Assembly (NCBI GenBank): GCA_009823395.1
Contig: CM020519.1
Coordinates: 1,240,001 to 1,304,000 of the forward strand
Length of the DNA: 64,000 nt
Direction of reading: 5' to 3'
Source: Thamnaconus septentrionalis
Taxonomy: Eukaryota > Chordata > Actinopteri > Tetraodontiformes > Monacanthidae
Below the pieces are notes generated by a model. The model searched no databases. It was not told the DNA's origin and was given only the letters and a program-made list of their open reading frames with translations. Shown here piece after piece: positions 37,622 to 42,189 of this stretch. Position 1 is the first letter of the stretch, and every line of letters begins with the position of its first letter. The position numbers were made by a program, and so were the translations under genes.

Positions 37622-38740
37622 TCCAGGTCCTCCAGGCGAGACCAGGAACGGATCTCCAGGCCCCGCAGGCTCCGCCGGGCCCCGTGGCCCCCCTGGACGC
37701 CCCGGGTATGCTGGAGTGCGAGGACCCGCCGGAGCACCGGGATACTGCGACTCCTCCCAGTGCGTGGGCATCCCGTACAACGGACAGGGATACAGCGGTG
37801 AGTCCCGGCCCGAGGGTCAGTGAGTGATGAGTGAGTGAGTGAGAGGGAAACCCATCAGGTCTCTCTGGGGATTCACATCCAGCTGGTTCACTGCTGATTG
37901 GCTCTGAAGTTTGCTTTTTCTGACCAGTCGACCGTGACCTAAACATTTTCCTTCAGTTGCTGCAGAAAATATCAGGCGACGGGATTTTGGAGAAGTTGAG
38001 CAGCAGCTGCTGCAGCTTTCTAAATCACTGAGTCCCAGTTTCTGATTCACTGAGTCCCAGTGTTCTAACTCACTGAGTCCCAGTTTCTGATTCACTGAGT
38101 CCCAGTGTTCTAACTCACTGAGTCCCAGTGTTCTAACTCACTGAGTCCCCAGTGTTCTAACCCACTGAGTCCCAGTGTTCTAACTCACTGAGTCCCAGTT
38201 TCTGATTCACTGAGTCCCAGTATTCTAACTCATTTCTTTCTCACTGAGTGTTTTGACTCACTAAATCCCAGTTTTCTGACTCACTGAGTCCCAGTTTCTG
38301 ATTCACTAAGTCCCAGTTTCTAACTCATTGAGTCCCAGTTTCTGATTCACTAAGTCCCTGTTTCTGACTCACTGAGTCCCTGTTTACGGCAGAAACAAAT
38401 ATCAACAACCATAAATGAATCAAAATGTGAAATCCCAGAAGGACTGAAGGAAGCTTCCAGCAGAGAGTTGCCTCACCTCGCCCAGTCACACTGCTGACTC
38501 CCGAGTCACTTTGGATTCAAACTAATTCACTTTTTGCTTGAAATGATTCACTAAATTTGTTCATTAAAATGAGCCGTGCCGGCGAGTCGACTCTGTGCTG
38601 GAAACATGAGCGAGTGTTGCTGCTGTGTGTGTGTGTGTGTGTGTGTGTGTATTTACACTATAATAGCATGTATGACATCCTGGAACTTGTTGATTGGCTC
38701 CTGCTCCGTGACTGACCCCCTCCGTCCTGTTTCAGGTTAA
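411..38740 (+). CDS. col12a1: collagen type XII alpha-1 chain, 5' incomplete, 74 exons plus a likely microexon
   Basis: This is the main gene of the window. It encodes a FACIT collagen that decorates collagen I fibrils in tendon, fascia, skin and fin matrix. Four VWA domains, 23 FN3 domains, a TSPN/LamG domain, two triple helices and the C-terminal motif GYCDSSQC identify collagen XII; collagen XIV has two VWA domains, and XX and XXI have one. Every exon ends in a GT donor and starts after an AG acceptor. Phases chain without a break, so the coding sum (about 10.5 kb, roughly 3,500 residues after the first exon) is in frame to the stop. Human collagen XII is 3,063 residues with 18 FN3 domains, so this protein is longer. 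The signal-peptide exon is upstream of the window. Teleosts often carry a and b copies and I cannot say which this is. The gene converges with cd109. Confidence 0.95.
1233..1292 (+). CDS. col12a1: col12a1 linker exon between FN3-1 and VWA1
   Basis: A 60-bp phase 1-1 exon encodes a Ser/Gly/Pro-rich linker ([14 protein letters not shown]). The acceptor is CTTCCAG and the donor is GTAAGT. It follows FN3-1 by only 76 bp of intron. It is low complexity but keeps the frame into VWA1, so I read it as a flexible hinge. Confidence 0.75.
1396..1675 (+). repeat. GCTAGCCAAGGCTA minisatellite
   Basis: Tandem copies of GCTAGCCAAGGCTACTGAT-like words fill the intron before VWA1. Confidence 0.85.
1697..3308 (+). 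CDS. col12a1: col12a1 VWA domain 1 (three exons)
   Basis: The exons are 1697-1960, 2264-2428 and 3135-3308, all phase 1. The first encodes the MIDAS loop DGSWS within [10 protein letters not shown] and the typical [14 protein letters not shown] strand. The second carries the later MIDAS aspartate in [11 protein letters not shown]. The third holds [11 protein letters not shown] and the closing helix. Cysteines near each end (KCSAG and RLCAAV) are placed to close the domain with a disulfide, as in other collagen VWA domains. The MIDAS residues are intact, so metal-dependent ligand binding is possible. The intron before the third exon carries long CTG and CAG runs. Confidence 0.93.
2429..3134 (+). 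repeat. intron with inverted CTG and CAG runs
   Basis: A (CTG)n run of about 17.7 units lies at 2602-2654 and a pure (CAG)n run of 19 units at 2807-2863. They are complementary and about 150 bp apart, so a single strand could fold them into a long hairpin. No coding signal is seen between them. Confidence 0.9.
3534..3836 (+). CDS. col12a1: col12a1 FN3 domain 2 (single exon)
   Basis: One 303-bp phase 1-1 exon encodes a complete FN3. It starts [11 protein letters not shown], has the core tryptophan in LRLSWEP, and the tyrosine-corner motif [12 protein letters not shown]. The domain sits between VWA1 and VWA2 exactly as FN3-2 does in human collagen XII. The tail TQPIKVSL is a short linker into VWA2. 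Confidence 0.93.
3968..4570 (+). CDS. col12a1: col12a1 VWA domain 2 (single exon)
   Basis: One 603-bp exon encodes the whole domain. The MIDAS loop is in [10 protein letters not shown], the strand [15 protein letters not shown] follows, and the later MIDAS aspartate is in [10 protein letters not shown]. Bracketing cysteines are in ECSLGL at the start and SICLRI near the end. The domain is intronless while VWA1, VWA3 and VWA4 are split into three or four exons. The region is GC-rich. Phase is 1-1. Confidence 0.94.
4571..5748 (+). other. intron between VWA2 and FN3-3
   Basis: There is no FN3-like or other coding signal on either strand. The intron contains a perfect hairpin at 5079-5111, a (GACCA)n/(TGTC)n patch at about 5332-5393, and a CTT/CTC-rich acceptor tract. 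Human collagen XII has one more FN3 in the array that starts here than this gene does. Confidence 0.6.
5079..5111 (+). other. perfect 14-bp hairpin in intron
   Basis: The arms 5079-5092 (TGTCATCAAACGAC) and 5098-5111 (GTCGTTTGATGACA) are exact reverse complements with a 5-nt loop. Confidence 0.9.
5749..6030 (+). CDS. col12a1: col12a1 FN3 domain 3 (single exon)
   Basis: A 282-bp phase 1-1 exon. It begins [17 protein letters not shown] and has the core tryptophan in RTSWEMD. The tyrosine-corner motif is [11 protein letters not shown] and the end is the GQETTTE border. It is the first of five FN3 domains between VWA2 and VWA3. The C-C' region ([11 protein letters not shown]) is more divergent than in the following units. 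Confidence 0.9.
6117..6395 (+). CDS. col12a1: col12a1 FN3 domain 4 (single exon)
   Basis: A 279-bp phase 1-1 exon only 86 bp after FN3-3. It begins [15 protein letters not shown], with [15 protein letters not shown] and the tyrosine-corner [11 protein letters not shown]. An acidic insert (LEEEEL) sits in the C-C' loop. It resembles the human unit that precedes the DLVTKDITDTS-type domain. Confidence 0.92.
7673..7942 (+). CDS. col12a1: col12a1 FN3 domain 5 (single exon)
   Basis: A 270-bp phase 1-1 exon beginning [17 protein letters not shown]. The core tryptophan is in [11 protein letters not shown] and the tyrosine-corner motif is [11 protein letters not shown]. It matches the human unit with the DLVTKDITDTS motif, counted there as the sixth FN3. 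The donor GTAAGG runs straight into a tandem repeat of the GAGCACTGG type. Confidence 0.92.
7943..10366 (+). repeat. repeat-rich intron between FN3-5 and FN3-6
   Basis: This 2.4-kb intron is almost entirely repetitive. It contains an ACTGGGAAC/ACTGGGAGC minisatellite at 7944-8260, a CTT/CTC tract at 8598-8735, (CA)n runs at 8876-8939 and 9248-9282, (CAA)n at 9596-9626, and a minisatellite containing TCTGGTAGTTGCTAAC at about 9815-10030. No FN3-like exon is visible in it. Confidence 0.85.
10367..10627 (+). CDS. col12a1: col12a1 FN3 domain 6 (single exon)
   Basis: A 261-bp phase 1-1 exon beginning [15 protein letters not shown]. It contains [15 protein letters not shown] and the tyrosine-corner motif [11 protein letters not shown]. 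The end KARQGVGTT parallels the KLRQGSGTT of the human seventh FN3. The donor is GTACGT. Confidence 0.92.
10944..10989 (+). other. perfect 20-bp hairpin in intron
   Basis: The arms 10944-10963 and 10970-10989 are exact reverse complements with a 6-nt loop (CTGGAA). It lies between FN3-6 and FN3-7. Confidence 0.95.
11329..11932 (+). CDS. col12a1: col12a1 FN3 domain 7 plus linker (two exons)
   Basis: The exons are 11329-11521 and 11808-11932, joined inside an Arg codon in phase 2. The domain begins [19 protein letters not shown] and has [20 protein letters not shown], almost the same as the human eighth FN3. The second exon contains the tyrosine corner TRYTVAV and a proline-rich tail (APDPPPLN) that leads into VWA3. 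It is the first FN3 in the window after domain 1 to be split by an intron. Confidence 0.93.
11933..13163 (+). other. intron before VWA3
   Basis: No FN3 or other coding signal is seen on either strand. It has a poly-T run at about 12036-12056, a short GCTAGCCT repeat at about 12836-12885, and a (CTT)n run at 13014-13054. Human collagen XII does not have a further domain here. Confidence 0.6.
13164..14006 (+). CDS. col12a1: col12a1 VWA domain 3 (four exons)
   Basis: The exons are 13164-13313, 13392-13511, 13612-13776 and 13860-14006, all phase 1, with introns of only 78-100 bp. The MIDAS loop is in [24 protein letters not shown] and [10 protein letters not shown] follow, and the later MIDAS aspartate is in [12 protein letters not shown]. 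Bracketing cysteines are in FQCRTA and NLCNSVKGP. In mammals the short isoform joins the N terminus directly to this domain; the phase-1 start here would permit the same splice. Confidence 0.95.
14343..15348 (+). CDS. col12a1: col12a1 FN3 domain 8 (two exons)
   Basis: The exons are 14343-14485 and 15219-15348. This is the first domain with the layout shared by the following array: a first exon of about 140 bp, a phase 0 intron in the middle, and a second exon of 130 bp, with phase 1 outer borders. It begins [16 protein letters not shown] and corresponds to the human ninth FN3. The middle intron is a (GA)n plus GCTAACCAGAGCTA compound minisatellite. Confidence 0.93.
14486..15218 (+). repeat. 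(GA)n and GCTAACCAGAGCTA compound minisatellite
   Basis: Nearly the whole intron alternates GAGAGA runs with copies of ACCAGAGCTATGCTA. Copies differ in the length of the GA run and the number of GCTA words. It starts right at the donor of the preceding exon, so the repeat grew within the intron. Confidence 0.9.
15438..16419 (+). CDS. col12a1: col12a1 FN3 domain 9 (two exons)
   Basis: The exons are 15438-15586 and 16290-16419. The domain begins [16 protein letters not shown], with [15 protein letters not shown] and the tyrosine-corner [11 protein letters not shown]. It corresponds to the human tenth FN3, which also has the VGGA.GY turn. The middle intron holds a (CAG)19 run followed by (CTG)5. 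Confidence 0.92.
15921..16001 (+). repeat. (CAG)19 followed by inverted (CTG)5
   Basis: A pure CAG run at 15921-15977 is followed after 9 bp by CTG at 15987-16001, so five units can pair back as a short-loop hairpin. It is in the FN3-9 middle intron and is not coding. Confidence 0.9.
16533..18176 (+). CDS. col12a1: col12a1 FN3 domain 10 (two exons)
   Basis: The exons are 16533-16669 and 18047-18176, separated by a 1.4-kb intron. The domain begins [17 protein letters not shown], with [15 protein letters not shown], and corresponds to the human eleventh FN3 (DVTHSTM motif). The second exon has an unusual tyrosine-corner ([11 protein letters not shown]) that lacks the common LxPxT spacing. The intron contains AGGAGGTC-type repeats and a CTG/CAG inverted pair. 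Confidence 0.9.
16735..17140 (+). repeat. GAGGAGGTC/GAGGTCC minisatellite
   Basis: Purine-rich tandem words such as AGAGGAGGTC and AGGAAGTCAG repeat across about 400 bp of the FN3-10 intron. Reading frames across it are low complexity and are not genes. Confidence 0.85.
17565..17778 (+). repeat. inverted (CTG)10 and (CAG)10 pair
   Basis: A pure (CTG)10 run at 17565-17594 is followed about 150 bp later by a pure (CAG)10 run at 17749-17778. The arrangement is the same as at 2602-2863: CTG first, CAG second, similar spacing. Confidence 0.9.
18288..18801 (+). CDS. col12a1: col12a1 FN3 domain 11 (two exons)
   Basis: The exons are 18288-18427 and 18669-18801. The domain begins [17 protein letters not shown] and has [16 protein letters not shown], matching the human twelfth FN3 (WDHGASDVSLYRI). 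The second exon is 133 bp, one codon longer than the 130-bp standard, and ends [18 protein letters not shown], again close to human. Confidence 0.94.
18973..18990 (+). CDS. col12a1: probable 18-bp microexon in the FN3-11/FN3-12 linker
   Basis: TGCTGAAGGCTCCGGACG is flanked by acceptor TCTTCCAG and donor GTGAGC. It is phase 1-1 and adds six codons reading LLKAPD. Human collagen XII has a longer linker at this place (PILTTQAP), which supports it being coding. The frame is kept whether it is used or skipped, so it could be alternatively spliced. Confidence 0.5.
18991..19962 (+). repeat. microsatellite-rich intron before FN3-12
   Basis: It contains (GT)n at 19072-19123, (GT)n at about 19434-19470, (CAT)n runs near 19521-19565 and 19808-19845, and (GT)n at 19909-19956 that ends 6 bp before the acceptor. 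No coding signal is seen. Confidence 0.85.
19963..21361 (+). CDS. col12a1: col12a1 FN3 domain 12 (two exons)
   Basis: The exons are 19963-20105 and 21232-21361. The domain begins [17 protein letters not shown], with [16 protein letters not shown], and corresponds to the human thirteenth FN3 (VYNATSNSL). The second exon begins [15 protein letters not shown]; of two possible acceptors I used the one at 21230-21231 because it keeps the 130-bp length. The first acceptor follows a (GT)n run instead of a normal pyrimidine tract. Confidence 0.92.
20474..21045 (+). repeat. interspersed element body plus AGAACCACC minisatellite
   Basis: About 107 bp (20474-20580, core AATGTGCCAGAGGGGCC and TAGTTTGCCCATGCCTGAAC) is followed by tandem AGAACCACCTAGAACC-type repeats. 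The same core followed by the same minisatellite occurs in the last intron of cd109 (about 61014-61440). This points to one mobile element family that carries the minisatellite. Confidence 0.75.
21453..21922 (+). CDS. col12a1: col12a1 FN3 domain 13, amplified unit 1
   Basis: The exons are 21453-21592 (140 bp) and 21793-21922 (130 bp). It starts [19 protein letters not shown], has [15 protein letters not shown] and the tyrosine-corner [15 protein letters not shown], and ends SETGKT. It is the first of seven tandem units with the PLGGV start and VPVY strand. Together they take the place of the single human fourteenth FN3 ([17 protein letters not shown]). Confidence 0.93.
21993..22341 (+). CDS. 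col12a1: col12a1 FN3 domain 14, amplified unit 2
   Basis: The exons are 21993-22132 (140 bp) and 22212-22341 (130 bp). It starts [19 protein letters not shown] and has [16 protein letters not shown]. The second exon starts [19 protein letters not shown] and ends TENGQT. It follows unit 1 after only 70 bp. The tyrosine-corner region reads VSVLPVY, with a leucine where its neighbours have valine. Confidence 0.93.
22450..23356 (+). CDS. col12a1: col12a1 FN3 domain 15, amplified unit 3
   Basis: The exons are 22450-22589 (140 bp) and 23227-23356 (130 bp). It starts [19 protein letters not shown] and has [17 protein letters not shown]. The second exon starts [19 protein letters not shown] and ends TDSGKT. 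Its acceptor directly follows a (GT)n run. It is the most diverged unit at its start (LSGVNNMM instead of LGGVRNL). Confidence 0.92.
23448..24036 (+). CDS. col12a1: col12a1 FN3 domain 16, amplified unit 4
   Basis: The exons are 23448-23590 (143 bp) and 23907-24036 (130 bp). It starts [19 protein letters not shown] and has [17 protein letters not shown]. The second exon starts [19 protein letters not shown] and ends SENGKT. The first exon has one extra codon relative to units 1-3. Confidence 0.93.
24120..24479 (+). CDS. col12a1: col12a1 FN3 domain 17, amplified unit 5
   Basis: The exons are 24120-24262 (143 bp) and 24350-24479 (130 bp). It starts [19 protein letters not shown] and has [17 protein letters not shown]. 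The second exon starts [19 protein letters not shown] and ends EQEKGKT. The tyrosine-corner is [10 protein letters not shown], where Lys replaces the usual Thr. The 83-bp intron before it and 87-bp middle intron make this a compact unit. Confidence 0.93.
24784..25139 (+). CDS. col12a1: col12a1 FN3 domain 18, amplified unit 6
   Basis: The exons are 24784-24923 (140 bp) and 25010-25139 (130 bp). It starts [19 protein letters not shown] and has [17 protein letters not shown]. The second exon starts [19 protein letters not shown] and ends SENGKT. The first half is very close to unit 7, which suggests recent duplication or gene conversion between the two. Confidence 0.93.
25551..25926 (+). CDS. 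col12a1: col12a1 FN3 domain 19, amplified unit 7
   Basis: The exons are 25551-25690 (140 bp) and 25797-25926 (130 bp). It starts [19 protein letters not shown] and has [17 protein letters not shown]. The second exon starts [19 protein letters not shown] and ends SDEGQT. The acceptor of the second exon follows a (GT)n run. It is the last unit of the amplified block. Confidence 0.93.
25927..27575 (+). other. 1.6-kb intron after the amplified FN3 block
   Basis: No FN3 signal is seen. It contains a purine-rich patch near 26565-26590, an A-rich run at 26948-26985, a tandem repeat of CTGGAGAACACTGCAGAAC type at about 27130-27375, and (GT)n at 27472-27505. It marks the border between the amplified units and the more diverged downstream units. 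Confidence 0.7.
27576..28542 (+). CDS. col12a1: col12a1 FN3 domain 20 (two exons)
   Basis: The exons are 27576-27721 (146 bp) and 28413-28542 (130 bp). It starts [18 protein letters not shown] and has [17 protein letters not shown], matching the human fifteenth FN3 (VQVYNPTPNSL). The second exon starts [19 protein letters not shown]. Its acceptor TTGTGAAG is weak, but phase, length and homology all agree. Confidence 0.91.
28643..29275 (+). CDS. col12a1: col12a1 FN3 domain 21 (two exons)
   Basis: The exons are 28643-28785 (143 bp) and 29146-29275 (130 bp). It starts [18 protein letters not shown] and has [18 protein letters not shown], matching the human sixteenth FN3 (WDHADGPVQQYRI). The second exon starts [19 protein letters not shown]. 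Confidence 0.94.
29607..29972 (+). CDS. col12a1: col12a1 FN3 domain 22 (two exons)
   Basis: The exons are 29607-29726 (120 bp) and 29820-29972 (153 bp). The middle intron is now phase 1, unlike the phase 0 of domains 8-21. The motif [15 protein letters not shown] is nearly identical to the human seventeenth FN3 ([14 protein letters not shown]). The second exon contains [19 protein letters not shown]. Confidence 0.95.
30075..30865 (+). CDS. col12a1: col12a1 FN3 domain 23 (two exons)
   Basis: The exons are 30075-30191 (117 bp) and 30713-30865 (153 bp). It starts [12 protein letters not shown] and has [18 protein letters not shown], matching the last human FN3 ([15 protein letters not shown]). 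The end [17 protein letters not shown] also matches. It is the last FN3 before the Pro/Thr linker. Confidence 0.95.
31180..31254 (+). CDS. col12a1: col12a1 Pro/Thr-rich linker before VWA4
   Basis: A 75-bp phase 1-1 exon reads [20 protein letters not shown] and a few more residues. Human collagen XII has the same kind of Pro/Thr hinge at this site (VKPTEAPTEPPTP). It is likely an extended, O-glycosylatable hinge between the FN3 arm and VWA4. Confidence 0.92.
31706..32762 (+). CDS. col12a1: col12a1 VWA domain 4 (four exons)
   Basis: The exons are 31706-31845, 32120-32243, 32357-32500 and 32598-32762. The domain begins [20 protein letters not shown] with an intact MIDAS loop (human has TDASWS at this site). 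[14 protein letters not shown] and the later MIDAS aspartate in [12 protein letters not shown] follow. The end is [16 protein letters not shown] and the closing cysteine is in FICETASS. The first intron is phase 0, unlike the phase 1 introns of VWA1 and VWA3. Confidence 0.95.
32864..34806 (+). CDS. col12a1: col12a1 TSPN/LamG-like domain (seven exons)
   Basis: The exons are 32864-32902, 32985-33123, 33478-33620, 33714-33823, 34099-34257, 34346-34423 and 34720-34806. Recognisable parts in order are [91 protein letters not shown] and [12 protein letters not shown]. All have close counterparts in human collagen XII. This domain sits just before the triple helix. The last exon starts the collagen repeat with GEPGVQGPV. 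The acceptor of 33478 follows a short GT run. Confidence 0.94.
34895..36814 (+). CDS. col12a1: col12a1 COL2 triple-helical domain (seven exons)
   Basis: The exons are 34895-34948, 35187-35282, 35383-35436, 36138-36191, 36285-36338, 36462-36533 and 36779-36814. Sizes are 54, 96, 54, 54, 54, 72 and 36 bp. Nearly all are multiples of nine, as in fibril-type collagen genes, and start with a complete Gly codon. An RGD occurs in LRGDVGPPG, as in human (PRGDIGPPG). The imperfection GLSIPGEA in the 96-bp exon matches the human GLSIPGEQ break. The last exon follows a very long (TTC)n run. Confidence 0.95.
35058..35103 (+). other. perfect 19-bp hairpin in COL2 intron
   Basis: The arms 35058-35076 and 35085-35103 are exact reverse complements with an 8-nt loop (TTGTTCTT). 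Confidence 0.95.
36596..36756 (+). repeat. long uninterrupted (TTC)n run
   Basis: About 160 bp of pure TTC (GAA on the other strand), roughly 53 units, end about 20 bp before the acceptor of the 36-bp COL2 exon. It also serves as the pyrimidine tract for that acceptor. Confidence 0.95.
36947..37117 (+). CDS. col12a1: col12a1 NC2 exon
   Basis: The exon is 36947-37013 (67 bp); the intron runs to 37117. It begins with the last collagen triplet, then encodes [20 protein letters not shown]. Human reads NMMRAVARQVCEQLIS here. The cysteine is the conserved NC2 cysteine near the COL1/COL2 border. The exon ends in phase 1, and the next exon completes the Ser codon. Confidence 0.95.
37118..37797 (+). 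CDS. col12a1: col12a1 COL1 triple helix and NC1 start (three exons)
   Basis: The exons are 37118-37297, 37425-37493 and 37627-37797, all phase 1. The first finishes NC2 ([13 protein letters not shown]) and begins the [10 protein letters not shown] helix. Breaks at GVGQRGQ and GETRNG match those of human COL1. NC1 starts after [18 protein letters not shown]; the two-cysteine motif CDSSQC is typical of FACIT collagens. The last acceptor follows a (GT)n run. Confidence 0.96.
37798..38735 (+). repeat. last intron with CACTGAGTCCCAG minisatellite
   Basis: Tandem words of the type TTCTAACTCACTGAGTCCCAG fill about 38030-38390, and a (GT)n run lies at about 38625-38650. I looked for an alternative long-NC1 exon, as known in other vertebrates, and found none I could support. 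Confidence 0.8.
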
Positions 38741-40250
38741 CCGTAGTTCACTTTCTCTGCTCCCTGCCGCCGCTTTCACTCAACCCCTCCCCCGCCCCCC
38801 GAAAAACAAACCAACAGGCAAACAAACAAACAAACAAACAAACAAACACTCAAACTCACTCGAAGGAAGCTCCATTAACAACAACTACAGCAAAAAAACA
38901 ACAACAACAACAACAACTACTACTACTACAGCAACTACAACAACGGCTGCAGCGCCTGTCGCCTGTTTTTGCATCTTCAGGACCAATCAGAGAGCAGAGT
39001 TCAGTGGGCGGAGCATGCAACCCAACAACAGCAACAACAACAACAACAGCAACAACAACAAACAAACAACAGCAGCAACCAGCAACAGCAAAAATACTAA
39101 CAACCGAGTACTGAGAATACTGTGGACCGAGTGACGCAGGAGCAGCAGCGTCGCCCCCTGCAGGCGGCGTCTGCCATCGCCACTAATCCGCCTGGTAAAG
39201 CCGCTCTAACATCTGCACCTCCTCAGCTTGTGCCTTGCAAAACAACAACAGCAACAAACCTGCTGCTTCTCCGCCAACAAACACAAACGGCTCCTTTGTT
39301 TTTTTTTTTAACGATTGTTTGCGCTGAAGAGCTCCGAGTGAGTCACACCTCTAGTGAACGTGCGCCGAGGATCAGCGCTGAATCAACCGGCATTGAAAAA
39401 AGAAAGAAAGGGGGCGTGTCCATGTTCACCGCTGATTGAAAATTTGAAATTAAAAAAAAAAAAAACAGCAAAATGAAAGCAACTCACTGCAGCGAGTCTC
39501 CTTGAGGAATCAGAAAAACCACTCAAGGTCCCAAATATGAATCAATCAATGAATGAGTAAATCGGTGAATCGGCCAGTCAGTGGACACGCCCCCCCCACC
39601 TCTGCTCTGCACCAATCAGCAGCCGGCCCCTGTGTTAGCCAGTTAGTTTCTTTGTTGTGCATGTCGACTGTCTTCACACCTTCATCACCCCAAACATTAT
39701 CTCCAGCCCCCGACAGCCAGGGAGAGGCTGTGCCGCCCCGCCAGCGCCCAGGGAGGGCGCTATGAGGACGGCGTCCTCTGGAGAAAAAGCGGCCAGACTC
39801 TTTTTTTTTTTGTTTATTCAACCTGTGTTATTGACGTTTTTTTTTACTATTTTATTTCATCCTGTTGTTCTTCTATGTGGAATTTATGCACATTATACAC
39901 AAACCAACAGGTTTGACACCTGGGCTGTGTGTGGGGGAAGGGAGAGGAGAGGGAGGGAGGGGGTCGACTTTTTTATTTGTTTTTGGTTTTGTTTTTTGTT
40001 TTTTAAATATTTTTAATGTTGTCGCTCGGAGGCTCAGTGGGAGGAGTTTGACCTTCAAACACGGAGAACAAGGTCACGTTTGGATCCGAGACAAAGGGGA
40101 AAAAAAACAACAACCCGTGAGCTTCTTTTCTTCTCCACGAGTCTTTTGCTTGTATCATATGGCAGCAGGTGTGTGTGTGGAGGAGAAGAAGAAGAAGAAG
40201 AGGAGAAGAAGAAGAAGAAGAAAGACAGAGGAAGTTGGAAGCAGTTACAC

Positions 40251-40292
<42 letters not shown>

Positions 40293-40640
40293 GTCATCAT
40301 CATATTTATCAGTTCATCCTGTCACGGCTCAGTGGTTAGACCAGCGTGGAGATGCATGTCTGTGGTGTATATTTAGTGACTTTTTTTTTTTTATGACTAT
40401 TATTGTCGTCGTTATTATTGTGGTTGTTATTATTATTATTGTGTTGGTTTTAACCAGAAGACAGTTGTCGTCGTTTCCTCTTGGCGACGGTGAAGGTGGC
40501 GGAAGGTGCCCGACCAGTCGCTGCCTCACCTGTTTGGAAAAGAGCAGATTATGAATTTTCCACACACAGCCCAACAGTCAATTCTTATTTATTTCTGAAA
40601 AAAAAGAGGCATTTTTCAATAAAACTACTGAAAATTTTCC
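38736..40640 (+). other. col12a1: col12a1 terminal exon: split Gly codon, stop, 3' UTR
   Basis: The acceptor CTGTTTCAG precedes GTTAA. The first two bases complete the Gly codon begun at 37797, and TAA at 38738-38740 ends the protein as GQGYSG. The rest, about 1.9 kb, is 3' UTR. It is rich in CAA/ACA words (38820-39110), has a (TC)n run at about 40255-40290, and ends at a poly(A) signal near 40618. Reading frames inside it are low complexity and not credible as proteins. Confidence 0.8.
40618..40623 (+). terminator. likely col12a1 poly(A) signal
   Basis: AATAAA, followed within 30-40 bp by a TTTGTGT-rich stretch (TCTCCTTTGTGTCG). It gives a 3' UTR of about 1.9 kb. A second AATAAA at 42105 could serve as a distal site. 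Confidence 0.55.
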
Positions 40641-42180
40641 ATCGTCGTCTCCTTTGTGTCGCCGCCGAGCCAGAAGACCGACTGAGGGAGCTGCTGAGGT
40701 CCATCTTCTTCTGCTCACACGCCATCAAACATCCACAAAGTCAGGAGAAATATTTCAGGCCCACAGAGGAAAATAATAAATAATAAGTAATGATGATGAT
40801 GATAATAAGGCAGCAAAGATGAAGAGACTGAAGATCTGCTGCAGCAGAATGACACGATCCAGAGATGATGCTGAAGATGAAGATGATGGTGGTGGTGGTG
40901 ACGGTGATGGTGGTGGTGGTGATGATGAAGACAATGGTGGTGGTGGTGGTGATGCTGGTGACGGTGATGGTGGTGGTGATGATGATGAAGATGATGGTGA
41001 TGATGAAGACAAGATGGTGTTGGTGGTGATTAAGATGATGGTGGTAATGATGATGATGGCGGTGACGATGATGAAGATGGTGACGACGATAAAGATGGTG
41101 GTGGTGGTGATGATGATGTGGTGATGATGATGAAGATGATGATGGTGGTGACGATGATGAAGACGAAGATGGTCGTGGTCATTTCTCATCCACGTCAGGA
41201 TGAGAAACGAAGCCTTGTAACCAAAGTGACACTGCTGTTGTTCTGCTACCAAAAAAAAAAAAAAAAAAAAAACCTCCAGGAACATTTCCATCAGCGACTC
41301 TCTGCTTCGTTTCAAGTCACACAAGTGGAGAAAAAAAACAGCAGAAAAGAAAAGATGTCGTCATTGATAGTTTTTACAACTCCAGCAGTGGGAGGAGGCC
41401 AGAAGCTGATGGACTGTGAGCTGCATGAAAAGGAGGTTTGTGAGTGAAGTAATAGGAAGTGACTCAGCGCTGGTGAGAGCATGAAATATGAAGCTGAGCT
41501 CTGAGCTCTGGTCCCCGAGGAGACCACCTCCGTGGGGAGGTGAAGTCAGAGTGCAGGCTGAGCCAACTCCTCCTCCTCCTCCTCCTTCCACCTCACTTCC
41601 TCTGGTTCCTCTGGTTCCTCTGAGGAGACCTTCTCAGCCGCCGCCGCCGCCGCCAGTCTCACAGATTTACTGCAGCCACGAATCAGACGTGTCAGCAGCC
41701 AGCGAGCCGTTCAAACGAGCCGACCACATGACTCAGCTGACGGTTCTAATCCCTTCAACGACTTCAGCGTTTCAAGTCAGAGAGAGCAGGAAAGAAGAAA
41801 AAATACTTTAATTAATATCTTGTTGAAAAAAACATCACAATCTCAGAACATCCAGTGAGAGCTTTTACTTCGTGCTTTATTTGTTTTCGTTGTTGAAAAC
41901 TGAGCAAGAAACGAGTCAAACTGTAAGTTCAGTTCATTTAGGATGAAACTTGCAGGATGGAGATTCTCTGACGGTGACCTTGAACGCAACACACCGTCAA
42001 ACGAGGTGACGCTGTGCGGCCGAACTTCCCGTTCACCTGTCGGCGATGACTCAGGCAAACGCAGGGAATTCCCAGGGCCCTCGAACACCTCATCCGAGGT
42101 GAACAATAAAGTTTCATTCAATCCCACTCGATTGTGATCGTCATTGTGTTGCTGAAATACACATTGAAAACACCGAACAG
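40641..42180. other. intergenic or extended 3' UTR with GAT/GGT repeat and distal poly(A) candidate
   Basis: A degenerate GATGAT/GGTGGT tract fills about 40797-41180, and an A-rich run lies at 41251-41271. AATAAA at 42105-42110 is followed by a GT-rich stretch (TTGTGATCGTCATTGTGTTG). No gene is recognised on either strand. Confidence 0.55.
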
Positions 42181-42189
42181 GTCGCGATC

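Noticed and set aside
411..38740. Collagen XIV, XX or XXI instead of XII
   Set aside because: Four VWA domains, the Pro/Thr linker before VWA4, and the NC2 and NC1 motifs fit collagen XII; the others have one or two VWA domains and fewer FN3 domains.
39865..40554. 229-codon plus-strand frame in the 3' UTR
   Set aside because: It has no family resemblance, includes GAA and TC repeats and lies between the col12a1 stop and its poly(A) signal.
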